64,000 nt of DNA from Caprimulgus europaeus (Eukaryota; Chordata; Aves; Caprimulgiformes; Caprimulgidae): positions 1,639,001 to 1,703,000 of the forward strand of contig OU015542.1 in NCBI GenBank assembly GCA_907165065.1. Reading direction: 5' to 3'. A program made the position numbers and the translations under genes. Positions 12,201-21,053 of this stretch are shown here, in pieces. Every line of letters begins with the position of its first letter. Within the stretch, counting starts at the first letter, position 1. The notes below the pieces were generated by a model. That model ran no database searches. It saw only the letters and a program-made list of their open reading frames with translations, and was not told the origin of the DNA.

Positions 12201-15200
12201 TTCTTAATGAAAATTGGGCTGCTTACATCCCACCCCAGTGCTGGCTAACATGAGTCTCTCTGTTCTTGAGTCACTGACTGGCTGCCTTGGGTGGAATCTT
12301 TCTCTGATAATATCCAGATTCCAAGTAGATCAGTGATGCATGTGCCTCCTAGACTGTGAGGGCTGCAGGTTGTCCTGTGAATACTTGGCAATGGAATCCC
12401 TTGCTGCTTTGCTGTAAGCATATATTTGGCTGGTCTGAATGATGGGACTTCAAAGAGTTGTTGCTTGTGCAGCTTGAGACACAGCATCTCAGTGGCTGCT
12501 TTTTAATATCTCCATCAAAATTCTATTTCTTGGTCTTCCCTTCTTTAAAATGACTGTAACTTACTTGCCTCCTAATTTTTCTTTAATTGTACATGCAGTG
12601 CTTTGAGATAGGTTGGGTCAGAACCACTACTCCACTCAGTTTTGTTCTTTTCATTTTCAGTTGTGCTTATTCTAATCCTCACTTGCTGCACTGATAATTT
12701 GGTTGGGTTTTTTTTTGCTCTCCCCATCTACATTCATATTTTGTATCTCCCATTTATCAGCTGAGGTTCCTGACTACGGGAACACACGTGTCCATGCAGC
12801 AGTGACTCTGCTGCAGCCCTGGTCCATGATTTGCAGCTGTGTGTGCTACTGCAGTGAGCCGATGCTGCAGCACGGTGTTAGAGGGCACCCTGGGCCCCGC
12901 AGAGCGTCTCCCAGGCTGGAGTCATAGCTCTGCCACTCAAGATTCACTGGTCTTACTTGGATCTTGGCTGAATTTCAGCTTGAGTGTAATTGCATTTGGC
13001 CTCCTGTAAAAGCTTCCTTTCTGTCTCAAATGACAGTGGCAGTCTCCAATTCCTGTTCTTGTCTGCGGTGTAACCTCGCTGGGTTTCTGTTTAAAAATTA
13101 CTCTGTTCCAAGCCAGGAGGGGCTGTTTCTAGTAGCCAAACAGCTCTGTTACAAATCAGAGGGGAAATAGGTGGGCTTAAGTAGAGCTTGTGGAGCTTGA
13201 GATGAGACTTTGGTTGCTTTAGCTTCCACTTACTAACAGGAAAAAAAGTAACTTACAGAGAAGATCTTGACAGTGCCTCTCTGTGTCTGCCTCTCTGTGT
13301 CCGTGCTGTGGAGTGCAGGAGGGAGAAGGACACGACCAGGAGTTTGCTGAATGACAAGCGCCTGGTGGCTGAGCAGAAGGAACGGTACAGCCAGTACAGC
13401 GTGGTTGTGGAGGAGGTCCCTGTGCAGCAAGGAGAAGGTCTGCTCTACAAGGAGGACTATGAGGACGAGTATGATGACACTTACGATGGAAACCAAGTAG
13501 GGGCAAACGATGCTGACTCGGATGATGAGCTGATCAGTAGGAGGTAGGTGCTGTGGCTTCAGTGAATGGGAGGGTGATGGGAGTCATTACCTGGAGCTGT
13601 CTGGCTCACACAGACCTGTTCAGCACTGGCTTTTGGCTTCATTTCTCAATGAGGACGTGCCTGCTTCAAACCACCCCTTTTTCTGCTGCTGCTGTTCTCT
13701 GTAACATGCCTGGGGCGAGACTTGGGTCTCTTTTCCTGCAGGTAGGGAGTGTTGAGTGGCATGCACCCAGGATGTTCTCAGGCTTCCACTTTCTGTGGCT
13801 GCAGGACTTGCCTCAACTAATCAACAAATCCAAGAGAGGAATTTGCCACTGTGTTGAAACCTGCACTCAGCAGCACTTCTGCTTGTAGAAAACTACCCTG
13901 CAGTGAGGGAAAATGAGCTATCCTGAATAATCAGGGTTGAGTGTAGCTGGGAGTGTAAAATGGCTGGATAGCAAAGGAAGACTTAAAAATCTGGAAAACT
14001 CTACAACCAGACTTCTCCTTGCCAATCCCCCTGACATCCAGGAGTGCCAACACCTGGAATTCAGTCCTTGAGGGACTGCACAGCTCCCTCCACAATAACT
14101 GACAGCTGGAGGCAATTAGCTTTTAGGAAGCAAAGGGTTAGCTGGGAATGAGGGTTGTAGAATATTTATTTTAGGAGTAAGAGCTAGAGATAGAACACAC
14201 ATGTTGAAAGCTAGCTTAACCTTTCTGAAAGTGGCCTTTTAAATTCTGGTGTCTTATGAAGATGTCACCGTTTCTATCCTCAAACCAAAGTGCATCTTTC
14301 ATGTTCCTTTGTACCTTCTGCCTTGTTTTTTGTTTGTTTGTTTGGGGTTTTTTCCATTCCTAAAGCATGGCGAGGCTTCAATTTAAACCCTTTTGTGGTT
14401 TGCCTGTCACAGTGTGGCACTCAGGTCTCCTCCCCTGTTTCAGGTGCTCGGAGCTCACTGCTCCTACAGAGGCAGCAGGCACAATTGGTGGATGTTACTG
14501 CTGAAACTAGATCTATAGGTTTGAACTAACAAAGGCTTTTCTGGGTTTACATTTATTTCTTTGACAGTGGAATGGTGGGTCTGAATTCCAACAGAACTGA
14601 AGCGTACACACACACACACACACACACACATATATTTGTGTATATATATATATATAAAAAGAAGAGCTGTAGGCATGTGGTAAATTCTGCCTCTGCCCCC
14701 CAGGCCCTTTCCTGCTCTGTGTGTTCAGGGTGATTCATAAAGCCTGATGGATTTCTCCAAGTGTTTCCCCCAGTATGAAACTGGGGCACAGCGATGAAAA
14801 TGGGGCTCCATGGATAACCAGTGACAAGGCACAGGGGTTCTGGAGCACAGCACTCTCTGAGCATTAATGTTTCTCTCCTGAGTTTGAGAGTTTTTCTTTG
14901 TGCAGTAGAAGTAGACTCCTTCCTCGTGCCGTGTGGCTGTGCCTGGATCCCCTTCTTCCAGAGGAAGCTGTTGGTTCCTTGGAGAAATTCCTCGTGAGGT
15001 TTCAGGTTTTTCCTGACCTGCTCCTTTTTTAAACTATTACATAGTGTTCATAGTGAGCATTCCCCAGTGCAGAACATGTTTGTTAATTGCCTGTAGTAAA
15101 TGTGTCATTAGTTACTGGGCCTCTTTTATTTTATTTTATGTTCTCTTCAGGAAAAGAAGCAAGTCCATGAAATTTGTAGATTCTTATTTTTAAGAGATAA

Positions 15201-17274
15201 GATGAAAACCAAAAAAAGGATTTGCTGTTCAGTGAAAGATTTGTGGCTCTGTCCTCATTGCTGACTGACTGTTTCTGTCTTAATTCTCAGGCCATTCACA
15301 ATTCCTCAGGTACTGAGACCTAAAGGACAGGAGGAAGCACAGGAGGAAGAGGAAGAAGATGAAGAGGAGGAGGAGGAGGAAGCTGAAAAGGAAAGAACAA
15401 AGGTGACATTTAGTTTGTGGTTGGAGTTTTACCATATGTCTTACCTGCTGTGCCTACAGAGTGGTGTGGAGTAGATTTCTTCTTTCAGAGGGTGAATCTT
15501 ATAGCAGTAGCAAGGAGACTGAGCTGCTTTTCAAAGTGGCAACTTCTGTGGCTTGCTGGACAGTGAAATGTCCCCTGGGTGCAGCTGTCCACTGCTTCCT
15601 CAGCACTGACTGGAGCAAAGACTCTTACTCTGTGCAGAGGTTTCATCTCCTTTATTCCATAGACAGATGATGCCAGCAGAACATTTTGAGGGTCAGTAAT
15701 GCTCTGTTATCCTGAATATACTGGAAATAGTGACATGGATGGTGTTGCTGGCAAAGGAGGGGTGTGGGAAGTCTCAGTCAGGTTTTCTGACAGGTTTTGT
15801 GTTAAGTGTCACTGACACCAATCTAGCTGGCTCAACCACAGGAGAACATAGAATCATAGATTGGTCTGGGTTGGAAGGGACCTTAAAGCTCACCCAGTTC
15901 CAACCCCCCTGCCAGCAGCAGGGACACCTTCCACTAGACCAGGTTGCTCAAAGCCTCATCCAACCTGGCCAAGAACACTTCCAGGGAGGAGCAGCCACAG
16001 CTTCTCTGGCCAACCTGGGCCAGGGTCTCACCACCCTCACACCAAAGAATTTCTTCCTCACATCTCAGCTCCATCTCCCCTCTGCCACTTTCAAGCCATC
16101 ACCCCTTGTTGTGTCACTCCCTGCCCTTGGCCAAAGTCCCTCCCCAGCCTTCCTGGAGCCCCTTCAGGTACTGGGAGGCCACTGGAAGGTCTCCCCGGAG
16201 CCTTCTCTTCTCCAGGCTGAACAGCCCCAACTCTCTCAGCCTGTCCTCACAGCAGAGCTGCTCCAGCCCTGGCATCATCCTGGTGGCCTCCTCTGGGCTG
16301 GCTCCAGTAGCTCCATGTCCTTGTGCTGTTGGTGGCCCCAGAGCTGGAGGCAGCACTGCAGGGGGGGTCTCAGGAGAGCGGAGCAGAGGGGCAGAATCTC
16401 CTCCCTCTGCCTGCTGGCCACACTAAACCAGATAAAGAGCAATGAATTGACTCTGTTCCATGGTCCAACAGAATCATCTCCTGCTCCAGCCTTTTGCATG
16501 CTGCTGCTGAATTTACTGACCTCTCTCCTTCCTTCCCATGGTAGGACCATTTTGTGCAGGACCCAGCTGTACTGCGGGAGAGAGCTGAAGCCAGGCGGCT
16601 GGCTTACCTGGCGAGGAAGGGGTGAGTAAGCATCTCCTCTGCACAGAGCAAATGTGACTCTGCTGTTAGCAGGTGTTCTGCTGCTGACTGGAACTGTTGA
16701 GGGTGTTGCTCTTCCTGAACATTCCTGTGTGTCAGGGTCACTATCACAGTGGTGTTAACTTCTTCACCCAACTTTTACTTCACTGCTGGTTGTTCTGCCC
16801 CATCCAACGGGTAAGCACGTCCCTGTGTCAAGGAGCAGAACCCTGTGCAAGGATCTTGGAGAGCACGGCTTCCCAGGGCTTGAACAGCTCCCAGGGGGGC
16901 TTGGGCGTGGTTTAACAGCTGGTTTTAGCTGACAGACTCAGTGTGTGGAAGGACACGGTCGCTGGGTGGGTAAGGCTGGGGCTCAGCTGCTGCAGAAGCC
17001 CCTGCAGAGCTGGGGTAGGCTGGGGCTGGAGGCTGACAGCTCAGCTCCTCACACCGTGTTGTCTCCTCAGTGCTGGTTGTGATGTCGTTTCTCTGTGTAC
17101 TCCAGGCACAAGCAGGACGGCTCCGCTGTCGTTGGGAACGCGAAGGGCCACGGGCAGAACCGGGAAACGGTGCAGGAGCGGAGGAAGAAGGAAGCCAACA
17201 AGAGCGCGAGAGCAAACCATAACCGGCGGGTCCTGGCTGACAGGAAGCGCAATAAAGGCATGATTCCCTCCTGA
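176..17274 (+). CDS. ASCC2: ASCC2, activating signal cointegrator 1 complex subunit 2 (5' partial, 13 coding exons)
   Basis: ASCC2 is the ubiquitin-reading subunit of the nuclear ASCC complex (ASCC1, ASCC2, ASCC3 helicase, TRIP4). It binds K63-linked ubiquitin to recruit ASCC3-ALKBH3 to alkylated DNA, and the complex also splits collided ribosomes. Thirteen exons join in frame to 549 codons plus TGA (1650 nt) and align from about human residue 204 to the C-terminus: 176-286, 1202-1314, 3391-3465, 4006-4113, 5677-5745, 6469-6543, 6799-6979, 7539-7753, 9816-9935, 13319-13543, 15291-15402, 16545-16621, 17106-17274. The CUE domain lies at window residues about 260-303 (LLPDL, FILACLE and VINNILEE segments). 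Acidic Asp/Glu tracts follow, then a Lys/Arg-rich C-terminus ending GMIPS. All junctions are GT-AG and phases agree. I see no disruption. The N-terminal region that contacts ASCC3 is mostly off-window. The assignment rests on near-continuous similarity to human ASCC2 recalled from memory. Confidence 0.97.
287..1201 (+). other. ASCC2: ASCC2 intron
   Basis: I see no gene, repeat array or recognisable transposon here. Confidence 0.7.
1202..1314 (+). CDS. ASCC2: ASCC2 coding exon B
   Basis: Starts [13 protein letters not shown] and ends KHEFCY plus two bases of a split Arg codon. CAG acceptor. The donor GTATCTTGG only superficially resembles a U12 donor. Confidence 0.95.
1315..3390 (+). other. 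ASCC2: ASCC2 intron with a 23-bp minisatellite
   Basis: About 2.1 kb with only the short tandem array at 2704-2818 standing out. The open frames over the array are compositional. Confidence 0.7.
2704..2818. repeat. 23-bp minisatellite, 5 units
   Basis: Units start at 2704, 2727, 2750, 2773 and 2796. Each carries GGAGCGGCGCTGGCT followed by GTTGCCCT or CTTGCCC. The array is markedly more GC-rich than the surrounding intron. Confidence 0.9.
3391..3465 (+). CDS. ASCC2: ASCC2 coding exon C
   Basis: Encodes [19 protein letters not shown] and a short tail. The acceptor follows a strong pyrimidine tract (CTTTCTACAG) and the donor is GTGAAA. Confidence 0.95.
3466..5676 (+). other. ASCC2: ASCC2 introns on either side of exon D
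   Basis: Intron sequence 3466-4005 and 4114-5676, with exon D between. No repeat or further gene recognised. Confidence 0.65.
4006..4113 (+). CDS. ASCC2: ASCC2 coding exon D
   Basis: Encodes [19 protein letters not shown] and on to QPILES. The AAG acceptor at 4003-4005 was chosen because it keeps phase with the previous exon and gives the conserved DLW-RR/QR-SHSRKK stretch. Confidence 0.92.
5677..5745 (+). CDS. ASCC2: ASCC2 coding exon E
   Basis: Encodes [20 protein letters not shown] and ER. CTGCAG acceptor, GTGAGT donor. Confidence 0.95.
5746..6468 (+). other. ASCC2: ASCC2 intron
   Basis: About 720 bp with nothing recognisable. Confidence 0.65.
6469..6543 (+). CDS. ASCC2: ASCC2 coding exon F, ending at a U12-type donor
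   Basis: Encodes [20 protein letters not shown] and ASST plus the first two bases of a Leu codon. The exon ends at the donor GTATCCTTT, a full match to the minor-spliceosome consensus; see the intron entry. Confidence 0.95.
6544..6798 (+). other. ASCC2: Candidate U12-type (minor spliceosome) GT-AG intron of ASCC2
   Basis: The 5' splice site reads GTATCCTTT (6544-6552), identical to the U12 consensus RTATCCTTT. Near the 3' end TCCTTAAT (6778-6785) matches the U12 branch consensus TCCTTRAY, with the branch A about 14 nt from the AG at 6797-6798. The upstream polypyrimidine tract is poor, as expected for this class. The intron sits in phase 2 and splits the Leu codon of the LDETR motif. Confidence 0.85.
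6799..6979 (+). CDS. ASCC2: ASCC2 coding exon G
   Basis: Begins [20 protein letters not shown] and runs into a poorly conserved Ala/Glu-rich linker ending VSEDE. 181 nt, restores phase 0, donor GTGAGT. The linker precedes the CUE domain. Confidence 0.94.
6980..7538 (+). other. ASCC2: ASCC2 intron
   Basis: About 560 bp with nothing recognisable. Confidence 0.65.
7539..7753 (+). CDS. ASCC2: ASCC2 coding exon H, CUE domain
   Basis: Holds the whole CUE ubiquitin-binding domain: [20 protein letters not shown], then [20 protein letters not shown] and EEKLVPYL. The LLPDL segment takes the place of the MFP motif of canonical CUE domains. CAG acceptor (7536-7538), GTGTGG donor. Confidence 0.96.
7754..9815 (+). 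other. ASCC2: ASCC2 intron ending in a CR1 element
   Basis: The first 1.6 kb shows nothing recognisable. The 3' part is the CR1 copy at 9352-9783. After the CR1 only about 32 nt remain, and they supply the pyrimidine tract and acceptor of exon I. Confidence 0.8.
9352..9783 (+). mobile_element. CR1 LINE 3' end, subfamily A
   Basis: 5'-truncated CR1. It contains the typical GGCTGAGGGAACTGGGGGTG, GACAGGACAAGAGGAAATGG and GAGGAAGAATTTCTTTGCTG segments and GGTTGGACTTGATGATCTTG, and ends in the CR1 terminal repeat (TCTGTGATTCTGTG). It is closely similar to the copies at 21176-21644 (minus), 30160-30925 (plus) and 41555-41822 (minus). Confidence 0.92.
9816..9935 (+). CDS. ASCC2: ASCC2 coding exon I
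   Basis: Encodes [20 protein letters not shown] and [19 protein letters not shown], nearly invariant against human. Its acceptor lies only about 33 nt downstream of the 3' end of a CR1 LINE. Confidence 0.96.
9936..13318 (+). other. ASCC2: Longest ASCC2 intron in the window
   Basis: 3.4 kb of unique-looking sequence. I see no recognisable transposon, tandem array or further exon that would keep phase. Confidence 0.65.
13319..13543 (+). CDS. ASCC2: ASCC2 coding exon J, acidic segment
   Basis: Encodes the conserved TRSLLNDKR and YSVVVEEVP blocks and the acidic [20 protein letters not shown] region, ending at the Arg pair before the next exon. Longest exon in the window (225 nt). Confidence 0.97.
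13544..15290 (+). other. ASCC2: ASCC2 intron with a CA/TA microsatellite
   Basis: 1.75 kb. The dinucleotide array at 14607-14656 is the only clear feature. Confidence 0.7.
14607..14656. repeat. (CA)n-(TA)n microsatellite
   Basis: About 12 CA units pass into TATATTTGTG and then a run of TA units. It is an alternating purine-pyrimidine tract and likely length-polymorphic. Confidence 0.95.
15291..15402 (+). CDS. ASCC2: ASCC2 coding exon K, Glu-rich tract
   Basis: Encodes [11 protein letters not shown] followed by an almost pure Glu run coded by GAG/GAA repeats (about 15330-15390). Human has a mixed Asp/Glu run here, so length and composition vary while acidity is kept. Confidence 0.95.
15403..16544 (+). 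other. ASCC2: ASCC2 intron, half of it CR1
   Basis: 15403-15845 shows nothing recognisable. 15847-16425 is a CR1 copy on the opposite strand to the gene. The remainder is the short acceptor region of exon L. Confidence 0.75.
15847..16425 (-). mobile_element. CR1 LINE 3' end, subfamily B, antisense to ASCC2
   Basis: On the minus strand it runs from a 3' ORF2 remnant to the terminal CAATCTATGATTCTATG. It contains GGCTGGGGAGGGACTTTGG-like and AGGTTGGATGAGGCTTTGAG segments. The copy at 36700-36940 belongs to the same group. Confidence 0.92.
16545..16621 (+). CDS. ASCC2: ASCC2 coding exon L
   Basis: Encodes [20 protein letters not shown] and YLARK plus a split Gly codon. GTAG acceptor, GTGAGT donor. 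A CR1 copy ends about 120 nt upstream. Confidence 0.95.
16622..17105 (+). other. ASCC2: ASCC2 last intron
   Basis: About 480 bp with no feature recognised. Confidence 0.65.
17106..17274 (+). CDS. ASCC2: ASCC2 terminal coding exon
   Basis: Encodes the basic C-terminus, with [20 protein letters not shown] and the ending NKGMIPS before TGA at 17272-17274. The acceptor TCCAG lies at 17101-17105. Confidence 0.97.
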
Positions 17275-17860
17275 GAGCATTCCCAGTCCCCTGCTTGGGG
17301 GGAAGCAGTTGTGCTCTGTCCCCCAGCGCTCCCTTCGCCCCGGGGACTGGGTGTCGTGGTTCAGTACCTGGCACTTCAGCTCCCGTGGAGCTGCCTGCCC
17401 TGTGGGAGGGCTGCCCCGTTCACGGGGGGGAGCTGCCCCGCAGACAGACCCTGACCGCTCTGCAGTGTGCACAGACGTGTGCGTGGCGCTGAGCCGCGCC
17501 GTGACGCGCTGGAGAGGCTGCCCCTGCCTTGCCTTTCCTTTTGTACTATTTATAATTCTCAAAATTTTATTTTCCTACTGGCTCCTTGCACCCTCTCTGC
17601 AACTCAAGCAAGATTCCAGGCTGTGCAGAGGGCAGCTCGGAGAGCAAGGCTGCCCTGGAGCAGCCCCCACAGCTTTCTGCTCCTCTGAGACGCCTTATCC
17701 TGAAGTGCAGCTTGAAGGCTGATCGGAAAACGCTCGGGCTGTTCCCGTTGCCCACAAGCACAGGGCTCAGGTGAACAAGCCCTTATCATAAATATCTGTC
17801 CCTCGAGCGAGGCGTGTGAAAACAGAGTGTGCAAATAAATGATTTAAATCTTTTAGTTGG
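17275..17860 (+). other. ASCC2: ASCC2 3'UTR
   Basis: Extends from the stop codon to just after the AATAAA at 17834. The 3' end is inferred from that signal and a T/G-rich stretch (TTTTAGTTGGTGTTTAAG) after it. Confidence 0.75.
17834..17839 (+). terminator. ASCC2: ASCC2 polyadenylation signal AATAAA
   Basis: First canonical AATAAA after the ASCC2 stop, about 560 nt downstream, followed within 20-30 nt by a GU-rich element. Confidence 0.8.
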
Positions 17861-20784
17861 TGTTTAAGCTCTTAATGCACCATATTGATCTTGAACTTGG
17901 AGGAACCTCAACGAGCCTTTTAACGTGCTGTGGCTGCAGGCAGTGAAATTTCTGTGGTGGTGTAGTGTAATGAGATCCAGCCACAGCCACCGAGACTGAA
18001 GATACTTGAAAATCAGGACCAAGTCATCCTAAGCAAGATGAGGGTAGTATGGAAATCGGAGTTGAAGGCAGCAGGGACAGAGTCCCTGGGGAGCTGCCTC
18101 CTCAACAACCACTTGTCACGCTCTGTGAAGCAGAACTGCCCTGATCATTGTGTTAGTGGTTGGGAAGGCTGGAGCTCATAGTAAACAGCAGTTTGTAGTT
18201 GCTGAAAGGACAGAAATACTTCTCCTGGGGGCTGTCTCTTGTTACGGAGCTGTTCCCTGGGCAGGGAGACACAAATTACTGAGCTGACCCTGTAACCTGG
18301 TTGTAAGGTGCTTGGATGCTGCGGCAATGGATAGGCCTGGGTGAGCCTGGACTGTCTGCCAGCAGCCTGTGGTAAAACTGTTCCAGTTGCTGTTGTCATG
18401 GGGCATTAGCACGTTCCTCAAGTGCTGTCCCCATCGTGGAAATCAGCTTTCAGGTGAACAACTGGGCTTTGCTTGGTTCATCTGCTCCGAGCGCCATCTC
18501 CCCACCACCACACCCGACCTTTTCCCAGGAAAGGAGCCTCTGGGTGTCAGCCACGTGCTGAGGGAAGTGGCAGTGGGGGCTGGAGCGTTGGAGCTCCTGT
18601 TCTGGGATAAACCCAGCGCTGCCTTCCCCTGCCCAGCGCTGCCTTCCACTGCCCAGCGCTGCCGGAGCGGGTGGGCAGTGAGCTCCATCGGCACCACTGC
18701 TCTGCCTGGTTTTTCTGCAGCAGGCAGGGACTGTGGAGCTGTGTGATCAGTGCTGCTGCCAAACACTGCTGGGGCCATTTTCGGAAGGTGCAGAAGTAGC
18801 TGTCATCATTAGGCAAATAGGATAATGTCCTGAGTGTCTGAACCCCTGATGCCAAGGCAGAGGAAAAGGGAATTACATTTACCAGCTTCCCCAAATCCAC
18901 TGGTGAGGGAAATCACCTGCTAGAACTAATTCTGCTCTTCTCTAGCTAATGCTTGAACTAACACCTGCCCATCTGCTCCAGTGCTGTCTCCCCCTTCCTA
19001 ATACTGAATTCATCTTTAGTTCTTGCTTTTAAGAAGCTGCAAATCTCCATCACCTGCTCAGCGTAGCGTGAAGCCATCAGCACTGCAGACAGAGCTGGTA
19101 GTAAAGCAGGCGGCCTTACACCCTACGAGGTGAGCCCCAGAAAGCTTCAACTGTTCCTCTTAAAAGCATCTCTGTAAAAGCACAGCTGGGACTGAAAGCT
19201 ATACTTCATTTTTTCTCCAAAAAAAAAGCACAATGTTTTTTAAGTCCTTTTTTTTGTGTTCTTGAGTAAATGTTTTACTCCTGACACCTCTTTGCAAACC
19301 TAATAGAGCTTCTTTCATTAGCACTGGCTCTAACTTGCTCTGCCTCATCCAGTAGCGAGGACAGAGTGAGGAGGGAGAGATGGGGCGTGTGGGATTGAGA
19401 GGGAAAGGGGGACGAGCAGGAGTCACTCAGCCAGATCTTCCCCCAGCCACCGAGAGCTGAGGGGAATAAACGGACTCGTTACCCCAGCGTGTACCGGAGC
19501 CGCCCTCCCCGTGAGGAGGGATGTTTGAAGAGGGGTGGGCTCTTCCCTGAGAAAACCACTCCTTCCCCTCTGCCAGTGGCTGAGGCCGCAGGGCCCGTGG
19601 CTCTGGGTGGAGCCCAGCGCCTCTTCTCCCGCCTCAGCAGCTCCCCTGTGCCGGGTGTGGCCTGGAGCGTCCCACACAACAGCTCCGCCCCTGGAACCGC
19701 TGGAGGAGCCGGCAGGCACAGGGGAGCTGGGAGAGATCCACATCCCGTGTCAGGTTTTGTACTGGCTCTGCCTGAAACGGAGTTAATTCTCCCCACAGCA
19801 GCCCTCGGAGTGCTGGGGTTTGTAAAGGTGTTGGTAACGCCCCGGTGTTTTGGTTCCTGCTGAGCAGTGCTCCACAGCACCAAGGCTGGCTCGCCAGTGC
19901 TTCCCCCCACAGAAGGCTGGGGGTGGGGAAGGTCTTGGGAGGGGACACAGCCAGGACAGCTGACCCAAACTGACCAAAGGGACATTCCAGACCAGCTGGT
20001 GTCTGCTTAGAAATCAAAGCAAGGAACAGAGTGGGAAGGGAGGGCATCTGTTTACACTTGTCCTCCGAGTAACCATGATGTGTACAGAGCCCTGCTTCCT
20101 GGGAAGGGGCCAAACATCTGCTGAGGGGAAGTAGAGGATAAATATTCTGTACTTCTACACACTCAGCTTTGCTTTGTTTCTATTTAACTGCCTTTGTCTC
20201 AACCCATCAGTTTGGGGTTTTTGTTCCATCTTATTTGCTCCCCTCCCCATCCTGCTGAGGAGTGGGGGGTGACAGAGTGGCTTGGTGAGCACCTGGCATT
20301 CGGGTAAGGTCAACCCACGACAGTTTAAACAGGCTGGAAGTTGCACACCAGTACACACCAGTATAAACCAGCACGCACCAGCTGTAGTCTGGAGGCTCAG
20401 AGCCCCTCTCTCCCTGGTTAAGGCAGCGATGGCAGCAGCAGCACCTGCTGCAGCTGTGAAAGGGTGACAGGCCCAGAACCAGCACACTCCTGCATCAAAG
20501 ATGCCAGTAACTTACACATGAGCATGTAAATGACTTTGAGTCACTTCTCTGTGTCTAAACTAGAAGCAGCAGACCCCTCCTTACCCTTCCCAAAGCTCTC
20601 CTCAGACAGAAGCCCAGGGTGGTGGCAGCAGCTCGCAGCTGTGTGAATACCTTCAGGTCTCATTTTTAAGATGTGACCTGAAACCGAGGTGTGGGGCTGT
20701 GTTTGAGCATTCACCAGCTCCTAGAGAAGGAGAAATTACAAGCAGGGAAAGGGATAAGTCAGGTGAACGGCCAAGCATGAGACA
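17861..20784. other. Intergenic region between convergent ASCC2 and UQCR10
   Basis: About 2.9 kb. It holds a small tandem motif around 18617-18663 (CCCAGCGCTGCCTTCC-like, three units) and GC-rich unique sequence near 19450-19780. Open frames occur on both strands but lack family similarity or splice logic. No gene recognised. Confidence 0.65.
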
Positions 20785-21005
20785 TGGACCAAGAACTGTT
20801 TATTTGAACACAGTAAATGCGAGTACAGCAGCAGAGCTCCTCGAGTCCATCTTGGTTTACATCCCATCAGGAGGTGGCTGATATAATCTGGCTCGGAGCT
20901 GAGCAGTCAGGAATCTGCTTCCATTCGGATTCAACCCGTTTCAGGAGACCGAATCCTTCTCTGCAGTCTTTTGCCACCCCAGGCCGGACCCTGCTGCTGA
21001 ACATT
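20785..21005 (-). other. UQCR10: UQCR10 3'UTR
   Basis: Runs from the stop at 21006 to shortly after the AATAAA. The far end is estimated to within about 20 nt. Confidence 0.7.
20799..20804 (-). terminator. UQCR10: UQCR10 polyadenylation signal (AATAAA on the minus strand)
   Basis: TTTATT on the plus strand, about 200 nt beyond the UQCR10 stop. It is the first canonical signal in that direction. Confidence 0.8.
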
Positions 21006-21053
21006 TCAATCTTCACTCTTCTCATACTTGTGCTTGATGTGCTTCCACAGCTT
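21006..21053 (-). CDS. UQCR10: UQCR10 coding exon 2
   Basis: Encodes [15 protein letters not shown] then TGA, with a CAG acceptor at 21054-21056. It is too short to stand out as an open frame and was found from the conserved [11 protein letters not shown] motif. Confidence 0.95.
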   Translation of the reverse strand, partial: KLWKHIKHKYEKSED

